64,000 bases of DNA from JAGRCP01 sp942490705 (GCA_942490705.1 CALNXY010000005.1:310001-374000), one strand, 5' to 3'; positions 1 to 9,151 are shown, counted from the stretch's first letter. A program made the numbers and translations. Notes: generated by a model not told the origin, from the sequence alone.

Positions 1-197
1 TCATAACAGGCTCCTTTGTGACTCCGTAGAGAGCGCCAGCACGCCATCAACGGCGAAAATGATGGAGAGCAATGCCATAATGCTGGACGGACATTGCGCC
101 AACGATGACAGAGATCCAAGTGGACAGACATCGAGTAATGGAGGGATGCGCAGCCAGTGCACACTCCTTTCTACGCTACCCGATCCCCAGCAAGCTG
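1..197. other. Window edge without a recognisable gene
   Basis: I see no convincing coding sequence here. The short minus-strand reading frame that spans it has no family resemblance and runs into the start of the window. It is the downstream flank of the inositol-phosphatase family gene. Confidence 0.4.
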
Positions 198-1034
198 TCA
201 AGCCGCGGGCGCGATCTCGCGCAGCAATGTGCGGGCGCGGAAGATGCCTTCAACCATGCTGGCGTGGATGAGCGGATTGCCATTGGAGGCGATAAATTGG
301 CGGTTGGCGTGGGTCCAGTCGTTGCCTTCGTAATCAGTCACGCGCCCGCCTGCCTCGCGGATCAGGAGCGCGCCCGGCGCAATGTCCCACGGGTTGAGAT
401 CGCCTTCCCAGTGTGCGGCAAAAACGCCGGATGCAACCAGGGCCAAATCGACGGCAGCCGTGCCCATCCGCCGCACGCCGCGACAGCGGGGCATGAAATA
501 CGCAAACTCCATGGCGTTGTTGTCGGCCGTCTCGGCTCGGGTATAGGGAAATCCAGTCGAGAGCAGACTATCCTGCAGACGCTCGATCGTGTTAACCTGC
601 AAGCGAGCATCGCTGCCGCCATTGCGCACGTAGGCGCCTTCCCCCACTTGGCCCCAGTAGACTGTCTCGTTCGGCAGGGCCAGGGTAACGGCCAGCAGCG
701 TTTCACCTCCCTTGTTCAGGGCAATATTGACGGCGAAGTATGGCACGCCATGGGCGTAATTCACCGTGCCGTCAATTGGGTCGACCAGCCAGAAGGTTTC
801 ATCATCCGGAAGCTGATTGCTCTCTTCGCCCCAGAAACCCACTCCCGGGAAGTCGGCCGCCAGCGCGTCGCGGATCAATTGCTCTGAAGCCAGATCAGCC
901 TCGGTCACCAGATCGTTTGCGTTTGATTTGCTGGAGACATTTTGCAGGCCTGCGCGTTGCATGGATAAGACCAATTCGCCGGCATCCCGGGCAATGCCAA
1001 TCACGCGTTCCACATCTGCTTGATCGATGATCAT
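198..1034 (-). CDS. suhB: Inositol monophosphatase family protein
   Basis: Mg-dependent phosphatase of the IMPase/FBPase/CysQ superfamily, probably acting on inositol-1-phosphate or a related sugar or nucleotide phosphate in the cytoplasm. The 278-residue product has the family's usual length. The metal and phosphate site is intact: the WGEE motif with Glu70, the DPIDGT loop at 85-90, and the C-terminal NPWDIAPG segment with Asp217 followed by REAGG. The ATG at 1034 has a weak GGGATT ribosome-binding site. It is divergent from the MBL-fold gene starting at 1403 and shares a 370-base intergenic region with it. The family is certain; the exact substrate is not, because SuhB, HisN-type and CysQ-type members share these motifs. 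Confidence 0.9.
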   Translation of the reverse strand: MIIDQADVERVIGIARDAGELVLSMQRAGLQNVSSKSNANDLVTEADLASEQLIRDALAADFPGVGFWGEESNQLPDDETFWLVDPIDGTVNYAHGVPYFAVNIALNKGGETLLAVTLALPNETVYWGQVGEGAYVRNGGSDARLQVNTIERLQDSLLSTGFPYTRAETADNNAMEFAYFMPRCRGVRRMGTAAVDLALVASGVFAAHWEGDLNPWDIAPGALLIREAGGRVTDYEGNDWTHANRQFIASNGNPLIHASMVEGIFRARTLLREIAPAA

Positions 1035-1197
1035 CGATAATCCCTGTTCTTTGCATGAACGGTACCTATACAGGTGAGTGGTCGCAACGCCAGCTGAGCT
1101 GGCCTGGAGGAACCCATAGGCCTGATCGGTACGATGAAAAATGAACGAACGACAAACGGCTTCCCGCAGACAGCAAGCTATCCCATCTGTGCACCAC

Positions 1198-1241
1198 CTA
1201 TGGACCGTCTATGGACCATCTATGGACCATCTATGGACCAT
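1198..1241. repeat. Four tandem copies of an 11-bp unit
   Basis: The unit CTATGGACCAT is repeated head to tail four times (1198-1208, 1209-1219, 1220-1230, 1231-1241). The first copy ends GT instead of AT. An 11-bp period places each copy on about the same face of the helix. The array lies between two divergent genes, about 70 bp upstream of a promoter-like sequence, so it could be an iterated protein-binding site or simply slippage. Confidence 0.8.
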
Positions 1242-1308
1242 ATCGCCCGCCGGGAAAAGCGCTCATCACTTGATCATACGCCTCGTCCTGCGTCCGAACC
1301 AAATAATT

Positions 1309-1336
1309 TTGCCGCCTTTTCAATCTGCGGTATAGT
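1309..1336 (+). promoter_or_regulatory. Sigma-70-type promoter for the MBL-fold gene
   Basis: A -35 box TTGCCG (1309-1314) and a -10 box TATAGT (1331-1336) are separated by 16 bp. The predicted start of transcription is near 1343, giving a leader of about 60 bases before the ATG at 1403. Confidence 0.5.
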
Positions 1337-1402
1337 GCACTCAAACATTTGTTCCGTTACCCTAAATGCAACAAGACCGTTCCACAGAAGACGAGGAGCG
1401 TC

Positions 1403-2059
1403 ATGGATATTCAATGGTACGGCCTGTCCTGTTTTCGCATTCGCGAACGCAACGCGACGGTCGTGTGTGACCCTTTCGATAAGTCTGTCGGCTTTACGTT
1501 GCCGAAACTCAAGGCGGACATCGTCACCGTTAGTCACGATCAGCCTGGCCACAGTGCAATTGACCGCATCACCGGCGACTTTAAGGCGCTAACCGGGCCG
1601 GGCGAATATGAAGTCAACAATGTATTTATCACCGGCGCGACAACCCTCCACCGCAAACATGAGGACACGCCGCCGGAGCGTAACATCGTGTTCTTTTTCG
1701 AGTTCGGCAACCTCAGCGTTGGCCATCTGGGCGACTTGGGCGAGCTCCCCAGCCAGTCGGAAATCGACGATCTGAATCTGGGCGAAGTCGATATTTTGAT
1801 GGTGCCGGTGGGCGGCGGCGCGACGCTGGATCCCACCCGAGCAGTAGAGGTTATCGGCCTCTTCGAGCCACGCATCGTCATTCCCATGCATTACGAATAC
1901 GAGGGCCTCTCCAAGAAATTTGTTGATGCGCTGGAACCCGTTGACAAGTTCTTAAAAGAGTTGGGCCTCGTCGTCCCCGATCCGATCGACACGCTCAAGA
2001 TCTCCAAGAGCAACCTGCCTGAAGAGACAGAAATCGTGTTGCTGAATCTGACAAAATAG
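1403..2059 (+). CDS. MBL-fold hydrolase-like protein with altered metal motif
   Basis: A 218-residue protein of the metallo-beta-lactamase superfamily, UPF0173/Lactamase_B_3-like. The ATG at 1403 is chosen because GAGGAG lies just upstream and the sequence then opens as the family does (MDIQWYGLSCFRI). The strand order is recognisable: the DPFDKS segment, the GPGEYEV segment, HLGDLGE, and IPMHYEYEG near the C-terminus. The signature normally reading HxHxDH is instead SHDQPGH, so the second His is Gln and the Asp is Gly, and full dinuclear zinc binding is doubtful. The other ligand positions (Asp in HLGD, His in PMHY) are kept. Substrate unknown. It ends at a strong bidirectional hairpin shared with the convergent transglutaminase gene. 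Confidence 0.8.
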   Translation: MDIQWYGLSCFRIRERNATVVCDPFDKSVGFTLPKLKADIVTVSHDQPGHSAIDRITGDFKALTGPGEYEVNNVFITGATTLHRKHEDTPPERNIVFFFEFGNLSVGHLGDLGELPSQSEIDDLNLGEVDILMVPVGGGATLDPTRAVEVIGLFEPRIVIPMHYEYEGLSKKFVDALEPVDKFLKELGLVVPDPIDTLKISKSNLPEETEIVLLNLTK

Positions 2060-2081
2060 CGGTTTCAACCAGCCGCTTCAG

Positions 2082-2131
2082 ACAAACAAAAAGGGGGTTG
2101 TCGGTGCACCGACAACCCCCTTTTTGTTTGT
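2082..2131. terminator. Perfect 50-bp palindromic bidirectional terminator
   Basis: A perfect inverted repeat with its centre at 2106/2107. Its GC-rich core is flanked by AAAAA on one side and TTTTT on the other, so it works as an intrinsic terminator on both strands. It separates the convergent MBL-fold gene and the transglutaminase gene. Confidence 0.93.
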
Positions 2132-2171
2132 GCCGATTGCTTGTTTGCGTCACGTGCGGTTTGGTTGTCGC

Positions 2172-4574
2172 CTATTGCAGATCAAATGGATTGCGCTTCT
2201 TGCGACGATCGCCCACTTGACGCTGCATCCACGCCTTCTGCAAGATGGGACGCAGTTCGCGCCAAGAGTTCCCCACCGTGCCGCCGGCTTCCCCCTCACC
2301 ATCCGCTTGCGTCAGGCCCCCCGCACCGCCGCCAAACCGATAGACCACATACTCGTCGGTGATGTTGCGGATGTACGGCTCGCCCGCAGGCAACGACCGG
2401 GACAGATGATTGGCGTGCTCGTAGGGTGTCTGGCTGAGGCCAACGCGGAGACCCAGCCGCTCAGCCCAGCGGATCATGCGATCGTAAATGATGGGCGAAA
2501 CGTCGGGAGAAAATTCATCCGGGCCCGCTACACGCATACGGCGCAGCGCCCACAAGCCGGCAAAGAGCATGATGGGCGCTAACAGTAGACCAATGTAGCG
2601 CCGCCAGGGATTGGTGCTCCCGCTTTCACCGGCAGCCAAGGGGCCATCTTGGGGCAAATTCTCCAGACCCTCATCAAACCCGGCGTCCGCGGCAGCGGAA
2701 CCAGCTTCGGGTTGGGGTGCATCGAGTGCAGAGGGGTCGTCTGCTGCGGCTTCGGGAAATTCCAGGCCCAGCGGTCGCGACAGGGTTCCTTCGCCGGCGG
2801 TCGGCTCGAACTCGATCCACCCCAATTCGGGAAAATAGACCTCTACCCAGGTATGCGCGTCATCCCCGCTGACGTAGTAAATCTGGGATTCCATGTCATG
2901 CTCGCCCTGCGCGTAACCGCTGGCCGCCCGCGCAGGAATGCCCAAGCTGCGCAGCATGAGAACCATCGCCGTTGCGTAATAATCGCAGTAGCCTTCCCGC
3001 AAGTCAAAGAGAAAGTATTCGATGGGGTCTACGCCTTCAGGCGGCGCCGGTATTTGTTCGTTATACGTATAATTCGTCCGCAGGTAAGTCTCAATCGCCT
3101 TGGCCTTGTCATAGGTCGTGGGCTGACCGGCTGCGACTTCCGCAGCCAGTTCGCCGATGCGCGACGAAAAGTCGATGGGCAATTGGGTATAGACGGCCTG
3201 CACGGTGGGTGGGACCGACCCATTGGCATCGCGCAAGTCACGCTGGCTGACATCGGCATAGTTGCTGACAACGGTGTAGCGCTCATCCGCTTCCAGCGTG
3301 CCGCGCACCGTGGTGTAGGATAAATCGACCGTTCCCGTCTCTTCATTCACCGTTTCATAGAACGTAGAGAGCGGCACGTCGGTCATGATGATATCTTGCG
3401 CGGCAAAGAGCACGCCGCCCGTAGAAGAGAGCAGAGTCACGGTCTGGGTCACAGGCTCCCGATTGGACCAGGCTGGTGCCGGAATGGCCTCCAGCGCCGC
3501 AAAGTTCTGCTCTGCCCGGCGCGTATTCTGCCACGCGCGGCCGTCATAGTAATCGTAGGTGACTGCCCGCCAGTAACGGCCCTGCGGCGCCTGGATTTGC
3601 AGCACAGGCCGGTCATCTACCTGACGCGCGCCTCCCAAAGCCAGGCTGGAGCCAAACGCAGCATAGCCCGGCACTTCGCGCTGGGTCAGGCTGGGATGCA
3701 GGTCATTGAAGCGCTCCGAGATGTTGCGTACGCCTTCTTCAATGGGCGCCGTCACGGACTGCACTTCCTGATTGCGCCCCATGCCCGGCAAAATCCACGC
3801 CAGCGCCAAAACAATCACGCTGTAGTAGAGCGCACTGCGCAGGAAGTCAAAGGTAATATCGGGGCTAAAATAGATGCGTTGCTCGCGCCAGCGCAACTGC
3901 TGTTCCGCCAGGTTTGTCCGAATCAACAAGACGAGCGCCACGACCGAAAAGATTACCAGGAAGCCCAGGACAGACTCGGGTGCGTTGAAGACATTGATGG
4001 CCAGCACAATGCCGGCGGGCACGATCGCACGCCAGGTGTAGCCATAGCGAAAGATCGACCAGATGCCCAAGAAGCTCAACCACCAGATCAGAAAGCTCAG
4101 TTCAAAGATAAAGACATAGTTGTCGGCTGTGGCCTCGCCTTGCATGGCCGCCGAAACCCAGATGACCCAGGAAAGCAGTACGTGGTAGGACTTGGCCTGC
4201 AAGCCATAGATCTCATTGGCCTGAAATGCCTGAATCTCAGCCGGCGTTACCAGCGTCGTCATGAGAAAGAGGATCCACGCCAGCCCGGTAAAGAGGCTGT
4301 GGGACATGGCAAAAAAGCCGTCGAAGCGACTGAAGGACATGAGCAGGCTCAGCAGCACGGCCCCGCCCGTCACGGGCACGAGAATCGTCAGATTCTCGGT
4401 GTAGCCGGCCGCGTCCAGCGAAACGGCCACAAGCAAATAGAGCAGCGCAGCCAACACCGCAGTAACGATGTAGCCATCCTGATAGTATACGTTGTCACGA
4501 TAGCGTTCGGAGTAGGCCCGCGTGCGGCGATGGTGGCTGTGAGACGAGACCTGTCGGGATGTAAGTGTGGACAT
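2172..4574 (-). CDS. TgpA-like membrane transglutaminase
   Basis: An 800-residue integral membrane protein of the DUF3488/transglutaminase-like/DUF4129 architecture. About seven hydrophobic segments lie in the first 260 residues (N-terminal TgpA-type membrane domain). An extracytoplasmic transglutaminase core follows, with catalytic Cys in REGYCDYYAT, His in DDAHTWVEVYF, and the third position in WIEFEPTAGE, where Glu replaces the usual Asp. A further membrane segment (TNPWRRYIGLLLAPI) precedes a cytoplasmic DUF4129-like tail with YDRMIRWAERLGL. Such proteins are usually found beside MoxR ATPases and DUF58 proteins; neither is visible here. The next gene upstream on this strand (4687-6849) is 112 bases away and may be cotranscribed. 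Confidence 0.88.
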   Translation of the reverse strand: MSTLTSRQVSSHSHHRRTRAYSERYRDNVYYQDGYIVTAVLAALLYLLVAVSLDAAGYTENLTILVPVTGGAVLLSLLMSFSRFDGFFAMSHSLFTGLAWILFLMTTLVTPAEIQAFQANEIYGLQAKSYHVLLSWVIWVSAAMQGEATADNYVFIFELSFLIWWLSFLGIWSIFRYGYTWRAIVPAGIVLAINVFNAPESVLGFLVIFSVVALVLLIRTNLAEQQLRWREQRIYFSPDITFDFLRSALYYSVIVLALAWILPGMGRNQEVQSVTAPIEEGVRNISERFNDLHPSLTQREVPGYAAFGSSLALGGARQVDDRPVLQIQAPQGRYWRAVTYDYYDGRAWQNTRRAEQNFAALEAIPAPAWSNREPVTQTVTLLSSTGGVLFAAQDIIMTDVPLSTFYETVNEETGTVDLSYTTVRGTLEADERYTVVSNYADVSQRDLRDANGSVPPTVQAVYTQLPIDFSSRIGELAAEVAAGQPTTYDKAKAIETYLRTNYTYNEQIPAPPEGVDPIEYFLFDLREGYCDYYATAMVLMLRSLGIPARAASGYAQGEHDMESQIYYVSGDDAHTWVEVYFPELGWIEFEPTAGEGTLSRPLGLEFPEAAADDPSALDAPQPEAGSAAADAGFDEGLENLPQDGPLAAGESGSTNPWRRYIGLLLAPIMLFAGLWALRRMRVAGPDEFSPDVSPIIYDRMIRWAERLGLRVGLSQTPYEHANHLSRSLPAGEPYIRNITDEYVVYRFGGGAGGLTQADGEGEAGGTVGNSWRELRPILQKAWMQRQVGDRRKKRNPFDLQ

Positions 4575-4686
4575 ATTCGGCTATTTTATCACAGGGCAGC
4601 TCATTGAGGCCCTGCTACGCGGTGGAGTATGTAGAGTATAAAGTTCAACGATTGCAAGGATCACTAAATGCGATAACCGTGCTTCC

Positions 4687-6849
4687 TCACAGTAACCGCC
4701 ATAACAGAGTCGTCAGCAAAAGCAAGATGATCAGACCGATTATGGCCGCCAGCACCACACGGGTCGGGTTTACGGACTGCGTACTATACTCAAACGTTTG
4801 GGCCGGTCCGTCAACGGTGGTCATCCACGAACGCGAGAGCGAGTCCAGCGCTGACGGCGCTTTGAGCGTCGTCACAACCCAGCTTGACTCAGCCAGTTCC
4901 GCCCAGACCTGGGCCGCGTTCCGATAGTTAACGGCTTGAATCTCGGCGCGTAGCGCTTCTTCGCCCGCGGCTGGATCATTGATGAGTGCAGCGGTTTGTG
5001 CCTCAAACTGACTCGCTTCACGGTTTAGATCCGCCGCCATCGCCCGCCACTGATCGCCCGCGGTTGCCAGCCCCAATGTCTGACGCAGCGTTGTTTCCTG
5101 CCAGAAGAGTCGGCCCGTCTGCTCGACCTCTGCGGCAGTCTGTTGCAGGAGGCTGCGCAGCAGCGCCCAGTGCGGTCCCCCGCCCAACAAGCTGACGAGC
5201 GTGCCAGCCGCCTCACCATCCGTCTCTGATAGTACAATCGTCAAACGGAGTCCACGACGACCCGGTTCCCCATTTTCACGACGAGTATCATCCAGCTCGA
5301 TTTGGATCCCGCGCGGCAAATCGACAGTCTGCCAACGAGCGATCTGTTCGGCCATGGCCGTCTGAGCGGCGGTCTCCATACCGTCGGTAGGCTGAGCAAG
5401 GATAGCGATCTCCGTGCCTTCAACGCCGGTTGTCATTGTTGCTTGCCACGAAGCGAAGAGGCTCTGGGCCGCAACGGGCGGCGTCAACTGTGCATCGAGT
5501 ATCCCCTCGCCGGCCAGGGCCAGAGCTGCATTGCGATCGCCCTGGCCAAGCAGTTGCAGCGCCTGCTGCACTTCTAGCTCACGACGTTGCTGCGCCAGCG
5601 CTTCAGCATCGACAAAGGCGTCGGGCAGCGCAGCCATCTGTTCAACCAGGCCAAGGGCGCCGGCCCAATCTCGTCGCTCCCGTGCCGCAATCAGCTGCAC
5701 ATTGAGGCCCTCCTGCTGCCAGCGTCGCATCTCCGTCCACTCAGCGCTGTCGGCCGGCAGTCCCGTGGCCGCGGCCGCGGCCGCTTCGGCCATCAGCGCG
5801 GCGTTGAGTGCATCACTGCGGCTGTCGGTCCCGTTGATGCGACTGCGGTAGAGGGTTGCCAAGCCGCGCTGGAGGGGCGCGGCGGCGGCTGGATCGTTAC
5901 TGGCAGCGGTGACCCCAGCGGTGTACGCAGCCAGGGCCTGGGCAAAAAAGCGCGACGACGTTCCGCTGCCCCCTGCGCTCGCCAGTGAACGATAGAGATC
6001 GCCCACTTCGGCATAGGCGGCAGATTCGCCGCCGCTTGTCGCCCCTTCAGCCGCCTGCAGTCGCGCCCAAGTTGTCGGATCGATGAAGAGAATGCGCATG
6101 GCTTGGTTCGGAAGAAGACCATCATAGAGCCATTTGATCGCGTTGTCGCTGCCAACCACGTCACTCCAGCCAGCGGGCGCGATGTCCAGCCAGCTTGCCG
6201 GGGGCGCGGCGGATGGCAAAGCAAACGCGACGCGGATGCTGCGCGCGCCGGGCCACGCGGCTACCCCGGTCGCATCATAGCGCAGATCAACCAGCGGCCC
6301 GGCGTCGAGGAGCACGTCATAACGCAGGCGCACGTCTCCACGACCGTCGGCAGGCAGAGGCAGCTGAGCCGTCAAGGCGTCGTTTTCGGCCGGCAGCAGC
6401 GTGACGGGCTGGCCGTTCAGGGTGACTGTGACGGCTTCCGGGTTGACGGCCGCGGTCTCATCCTGGGCCACGACGCGCGCCAGGACGGTGATGGCATCAT
6501 TCTCACTATTTTGCAGGCGATAGAGCGCGTCAACCGAAGCGATCAGCAGGCCGTCACGCACGGTTACATCTACGTCGGCCGTATGGGTTTGCAGCTCTGC
6601 AGCCTGGTTTTCGATGGGTTGCAGGGCAAAAAACGCGCGATTCTCGACTGCCTGACGACGCTCCGGCGCGGCTGCTTGAGTCGTCGGTGCAAACAGGGTA
6701 AGCAGCGCCAAGATCGCGACGAGCCACAGCGTGACGGCACAGCGCACAGCGCCAGCGACATCAAATCGATGGCAAGCCCGGTCAGAGCGCGCAAGACGCC
6801 CGGCCCCATCCAGGGCAGCCAAAAAGTGGCTCCAAAGTTGCTTTTTCAT
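4687..6849 (-). CDS. Large membrane-anchored extracytoplasmic protein, unknown function
   Basis: I do not recognise a family. The 720-residue product starts best at the ATG at 6849 (MKKQLWSHF); an earlier TTG at 6882 would add 11 residues. A hydrophobic signal or anchor segment at about 42-63 (VTLWLVAILALLTLF) ends in TQAAA, a plausible cleavage site. The body is Ala/Gln/Glu-rich, with beta-type sequence at about 75-250 followed by helical, TPR-like stretches, and a C-terminal membrane helix (IGLIILLLLTTLLW) ends almost at the last residue. The protein therefore probably sits outside the membrane, anchored by its C-terminus. It lies directly upstream of the transglutaminase gene, suggesting a shared envelope function. 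Confidence 0.75.
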   Translation of the reverse strand: MKKQLWSHFLAALDGAGRLARSDRACHRFDVAGAVRCAVTLWLVAILALLTLFAPTTQAAAPERRQAVENRAFFALQPIENQAAELQTHTADVDVTVRDGLLIASVDALYRLQNSENDAITVLARVVAQDETAAVNPEAVTVTLNGQPVTLLPAENDALTAQLPLPADGRGDVRLRYDVLLDAGPLVDLRYDATGVAAWPGARSIRVAFALPSAAPPASWLDIAPAGWSDVVGSDNAIKWLYDGLLPNQAMRILFIDPTTWARLQAAEGATSGGESAAYAEVGDLYRSLASAGGSGTSSRFFAQALAAYTAGVTAASNDPAAAAPLQRGLATLYRSRINGTDSRSDALNAALMAEAAAAAATGLPADSAEWTEMRRWQQEGLNVQLIAARERRDWAGALGLVEQMAALPDAFVDAEALAQQRRELEVQQALQLLGQGDRNAALALAGEGILDAQLTPPVAAQSLFASWQATMTTGVEGTEIAILAQPTDGMETAAQTAMAEQIARWQTVDLPRGIQIELDDTRRENGEPGRRGLRLTIVLSETDGEAAGTLVSLLGGGPHWALLRSLLQQTAAEVEQTGRLFWQETTLRQTLGLATAGDQWRAMAADLNREASQFEAQTAALINDPAAGEEALRAEIQAVNYRNAAQVWAELAESSWVVTTLKAPSALDSLSRSWMTTVDGPAQTFEYSTQSVNPTRVVLAAIIGLIILLLLTTLLWRLL

Positions 6850-6965
6850 AGTGCTTCTGGTATCGTGACTCGAACCGGGCAACGGTCAATAACGCGGTAG
6901 TGCCACGGTTCGTCCCCGGATGTACGCCGCCGTATTTTCAGCATATGGATGAGTCTGGCAGCGCT

Positions 6966-7268
6966 ATGGTTAAATTGCTCATGCAATGGGACATCAAAAT
7001 GGGTCGGGAACAGGAGTTCTCGGAGTTTGTGGTGCGGGAATTTGCGCCCAAACTGATGCAGTTGGGCATCGAACCCAGCGAAGTGTTGTATACCATGTAC
7101 GGTGAGGGTCCGCAAATGCTGACCATCGGCGCCGTGGAGAGTCACGAGAAGCTCACCGACATCCTCGAAAGCAGCGGCTGGCAGAAGCTTCAGAAGAAGC
7201 TGATGTCCTATGTGACCAACTATCAGCAGAAGATTGTGCGCGACAACGGGCGCAATTTTCAACTCTGA
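6966..7268 (+). CDS. Small alpha/beta protein, possibly dimeric ferredoxin-like barrel
   Basis: A 100-residue soluble protein beginning MVKLLMQWDIKMG at 6966; an in-frame ATG at 6945 is an alternative. The strand-helix pattern (short beta strand, helix EQEFSEFVVREFAP, strands around EVLYTMYGEGP and MLTIGAVES, then two helices) resembles dimeric alpha/beta-barrel proteins, but no catalytic motif is visible, so this is inference. It is divergent from the large anchored protein at 4687-6849. A hairpin terminator lies about 130 bases downstream. No strong ribosome-binding site precedes either start. Confidence 0.65.
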   Translation: MVKLLMQWDIKMGREQEFSEFVVREFAPKLMQLGIEPSEVLYTMYGEGPQMLTIGAVESHEKLTDILESSGWQKLQKKLMSYVTNYQQKIVRDNGRNFQL

Positions 7269-7399
7269 CCAGATGGTTCACGCAAGGCGTCGAACTGCCC
7301 GTTAAGGGTGAGCATCATCACACTTCGGCACGCTGTAATCGGCTAGACTACGCACCACAAGCTGCTGCCGATAGAGGCCGAATCATTACTCAGCTTTTC

Positions 7400-7425
7400 A
7401 GAGTCACAGTTGCGTGACTCTTTTT
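7400..7425 (+). terminator. Intrinsic terminator
   Basis: Stem AGAGTCAC/GTGACTCT (7400-7407 and 7414-7421) with a 6-base loop and a run of five T. It lies downstream of the small alpha/beta gene and upstream of the DsbA-fold lipoprotein gene. Confidence 0.8.
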
Positions 7426-7500
7426 CTTTGCCACATCTGATTTGCCGCGCAGGCGCAGCGAGCCGCGCAGCCTCGACATTTGCCAAGTTAGGAGAATTTC

Positions 7501-9051
7501 ATGAAAAATCCAGCCAGCCGCCGACCGCTCCGCTGGGCGTTTGCACTCGTCGCGCTTACTGCGCTACTCGTGTTGGCAGCCTGCACCGGCGTGCCCGCCC
7601 TCCCCGCCGATATCGCACCCGCGGACGCCGTGCCGGAAACCGCCACAGAGGCGCCGGTCGAAGAAGAAAGCGACGACGCTGTCGACGCCGATGCTACCGC
7701 AGTCCCAGCCGAAGAAGGCGCCGCCATGGTGGAGACGGGCGAGCTGACCGTCGCCGACGAGCAGTTCGAAGGCCTCACCGTCGGCTTCACGGCCGAAGGC
7801 TATCCCTTCCGCGGCAGCCCCGACGCGCCGGTGGTGATCTACGAATACAGCGATTTCGAGTGCCCGTTCTGCGCCCGCCACGCCATTCAGACTTCGCCGG
7901 CGATCGATGACGCGTACGTGCGCGAGGGCATCGTGCGGGTTGTCTTCCGTGACTTCCCGCTGGTTGAGCTTCACCCCAATGCACCTGTGGCGCATCAGGC
8001 CGCCCTTTGTGCAGCCGATCAGGGAGCGGTTGCCTACTGGGAGTTGCACGAGGAGATCTTCCGCACCCAGGATGAGTGGGCCAACAGCGCCGATCCGGCC
8101 CTCTTCTTCACCGACCTGGCCACCGAGATTGGACTAGATGGTGAAGCGATCGCCGCGTGCGTGGCCAGCGGCGAGAAGCAGGCCATTGTCGACGACGGCG
8201 TGGCTGACGCCCGCACCCACGGCTTCTCGGGCACGCCTAGCTTCCTGCTGGCGAACACGATCGTCGACGCCGGCGCCCAATTGATCGGCGCACAGCCGTT
8301 CGACCAGTTCGCGGCTTACATCGACGCCATCGCCGCGGGCGAGACGCCGGTTGATCCCCAGGCCGCGGCAGCCGACGCCGACTATCCCGAATGGGCCACC
8401 GCCGAAGGCATCACGCCTGACCCCGATCGGCCGGGCTACACCATGGCGGGCGATCAATATAAGGGCAACCCCGATGCCAACATCGTGGTCGTCGAGTTCT
8501 CTGACTTCCAATGCCCCTTCTGCCGTCGCCACAGCCAGGACACCCAGCCCGTGCTCGATGAGCAGTTCGTGGACACCGGCGATGTGCTCTGGATCTACAA
8601 GCACTTCCCGCTGAACATCCATCCCCAGGCGCCTGCGGCCGGCGTCGCCGCCGAATGCGCGGCCGAGCAGGGTCTCTTCTGGGAGATGCACGAAATCATC
8701 TTCGCCGGCACGGAGGCCTGGTCGGACAATGATCCCAATGCCGCCCTGACCGAGTTGGCCGGCGAGCTGGAACTGGACATGGATGCTTTTGCAGCATGCC
8801 TGGAAGACCCGGCCATATTGGAGCGGGTCAACAGTGACTTTGCCGACGGTCAGGTAACGGTGGCCGACGAGCAGGGCAATCCCCAATATCTGGTCAGCGG
8901 CACGCCGACCTTTGTCTTCCTCTATCGCGAGGAGGATGAAGGCCCGCTGGCGCTGCTCATGCGTCCCATCAACGGCGCGCTGCCTGAGGAGTCCTTCACG
9001 GAGTTGCTGAGCCAAGTCGTGGCCGACTTAGGCAGCGACGACGGCAGCTAA
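7501..9051 (+). CDS. Lipoprotein with two tandem DsbA-fold thioredoxin domains
   Basis: A 516-residue exported thiol-disulfide oxidoreductase. A good AGGAGA ribosome-binding site precedes the ATG. Residues 1-27 are a lipoprotein signal with lipobox LAAC (Cys28), followed by a Glu/Ala-rich linker. Two homologous Thioredoxin_4/DsbA domains follow. Domain 1 has catalytic CPFC at 121-124 (in YSDFECPFC) and cis-Pro in SGTPSF at about 246; domain 2 has CPFC at 338-341 (in FSDFQCPFC) and cis-Pro in SGTPTF at about 469. Both carry inserted helices containing extra Cys. The role is probably oxidation or isomerisation of disulfides, or reduction of quinone-linked partners, outside the membrane. The next gene encodes a third DsbA-fold lipoprotein with a TGA at the catalytic Cys. 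Confidence 0.92.
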   Translation: MKNPASRRPLRWAFALVALTALLVLAACTGVPALPADIAPADAVPETATEAPVEEESDDAVDADATAVPAEEGAAMVETGELTVADEQFEGLTVGFTAEGYPFRGSPDAPVVIYEYSDFECPFCARHAIQTSPAIDDAYVREGIVRVVFRDFPLVELHPNAPVAHQAALCAADQGAVAYWELHEEIFRTQDEWANSADPALFFTDLATEIGLDGEAIAACVASGEKQAIVDDGVADARTHGFSGTPSFLLANTIVDAGAQLIGAQPFDQFAAYIDAIAAGETPVDPQAAAADADYPEWATAEGITPDPDRPGYTMAGDQYKGNPDANIVVVEFSDFQCPFCRRHSQDTQPVLDEQFVDTGDVLWIYKHFPLNIHPQAPAAGVAAECAAEQGLFWEMHEIIFAGTEAWSDNDPNAALTELAGELELDMDAFAACLEDPAILERVNSDFADGQVTVADEQGNPQYLVSGTPTFVFLYREEDEGPLALLMRPINGALPEESFTELLSQVVADLGSDDGS

Positions 9052-9054
9052 GTG

Positions 9055-9097
9055 TGTCCTTGCCAGTCTGTTCATGATGAACAGACTGGCAAGGACA
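9055..9097. terminator. Perfect 21-bp stem hairpin after the tandem DsbA gene
   Basis: Arms 9055-9075 and 9077-9097 are perfectly complementary around a single central base, beginning two bases after the stop-codon region. No T-run follows, so it may act as a non-canonical terminator, an RNA stabiliser, or a transcription-level divider between the two DsbA-fold genes. Confidence 0.75.
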
Positions 9098-9151
9098 TTG
9101 CGAAGTGAAATTCGCTTCCCGTAGATGGCGTGATTTGAGCAGGAGTGCTGG

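Noticed and set aside
3396..4607. 403-codon frame on the plus strand opposite the transglutaminase gene
   Set aside because: Arg/His/Gly-rich antisense shadow of a clearly real gene with intact domains.
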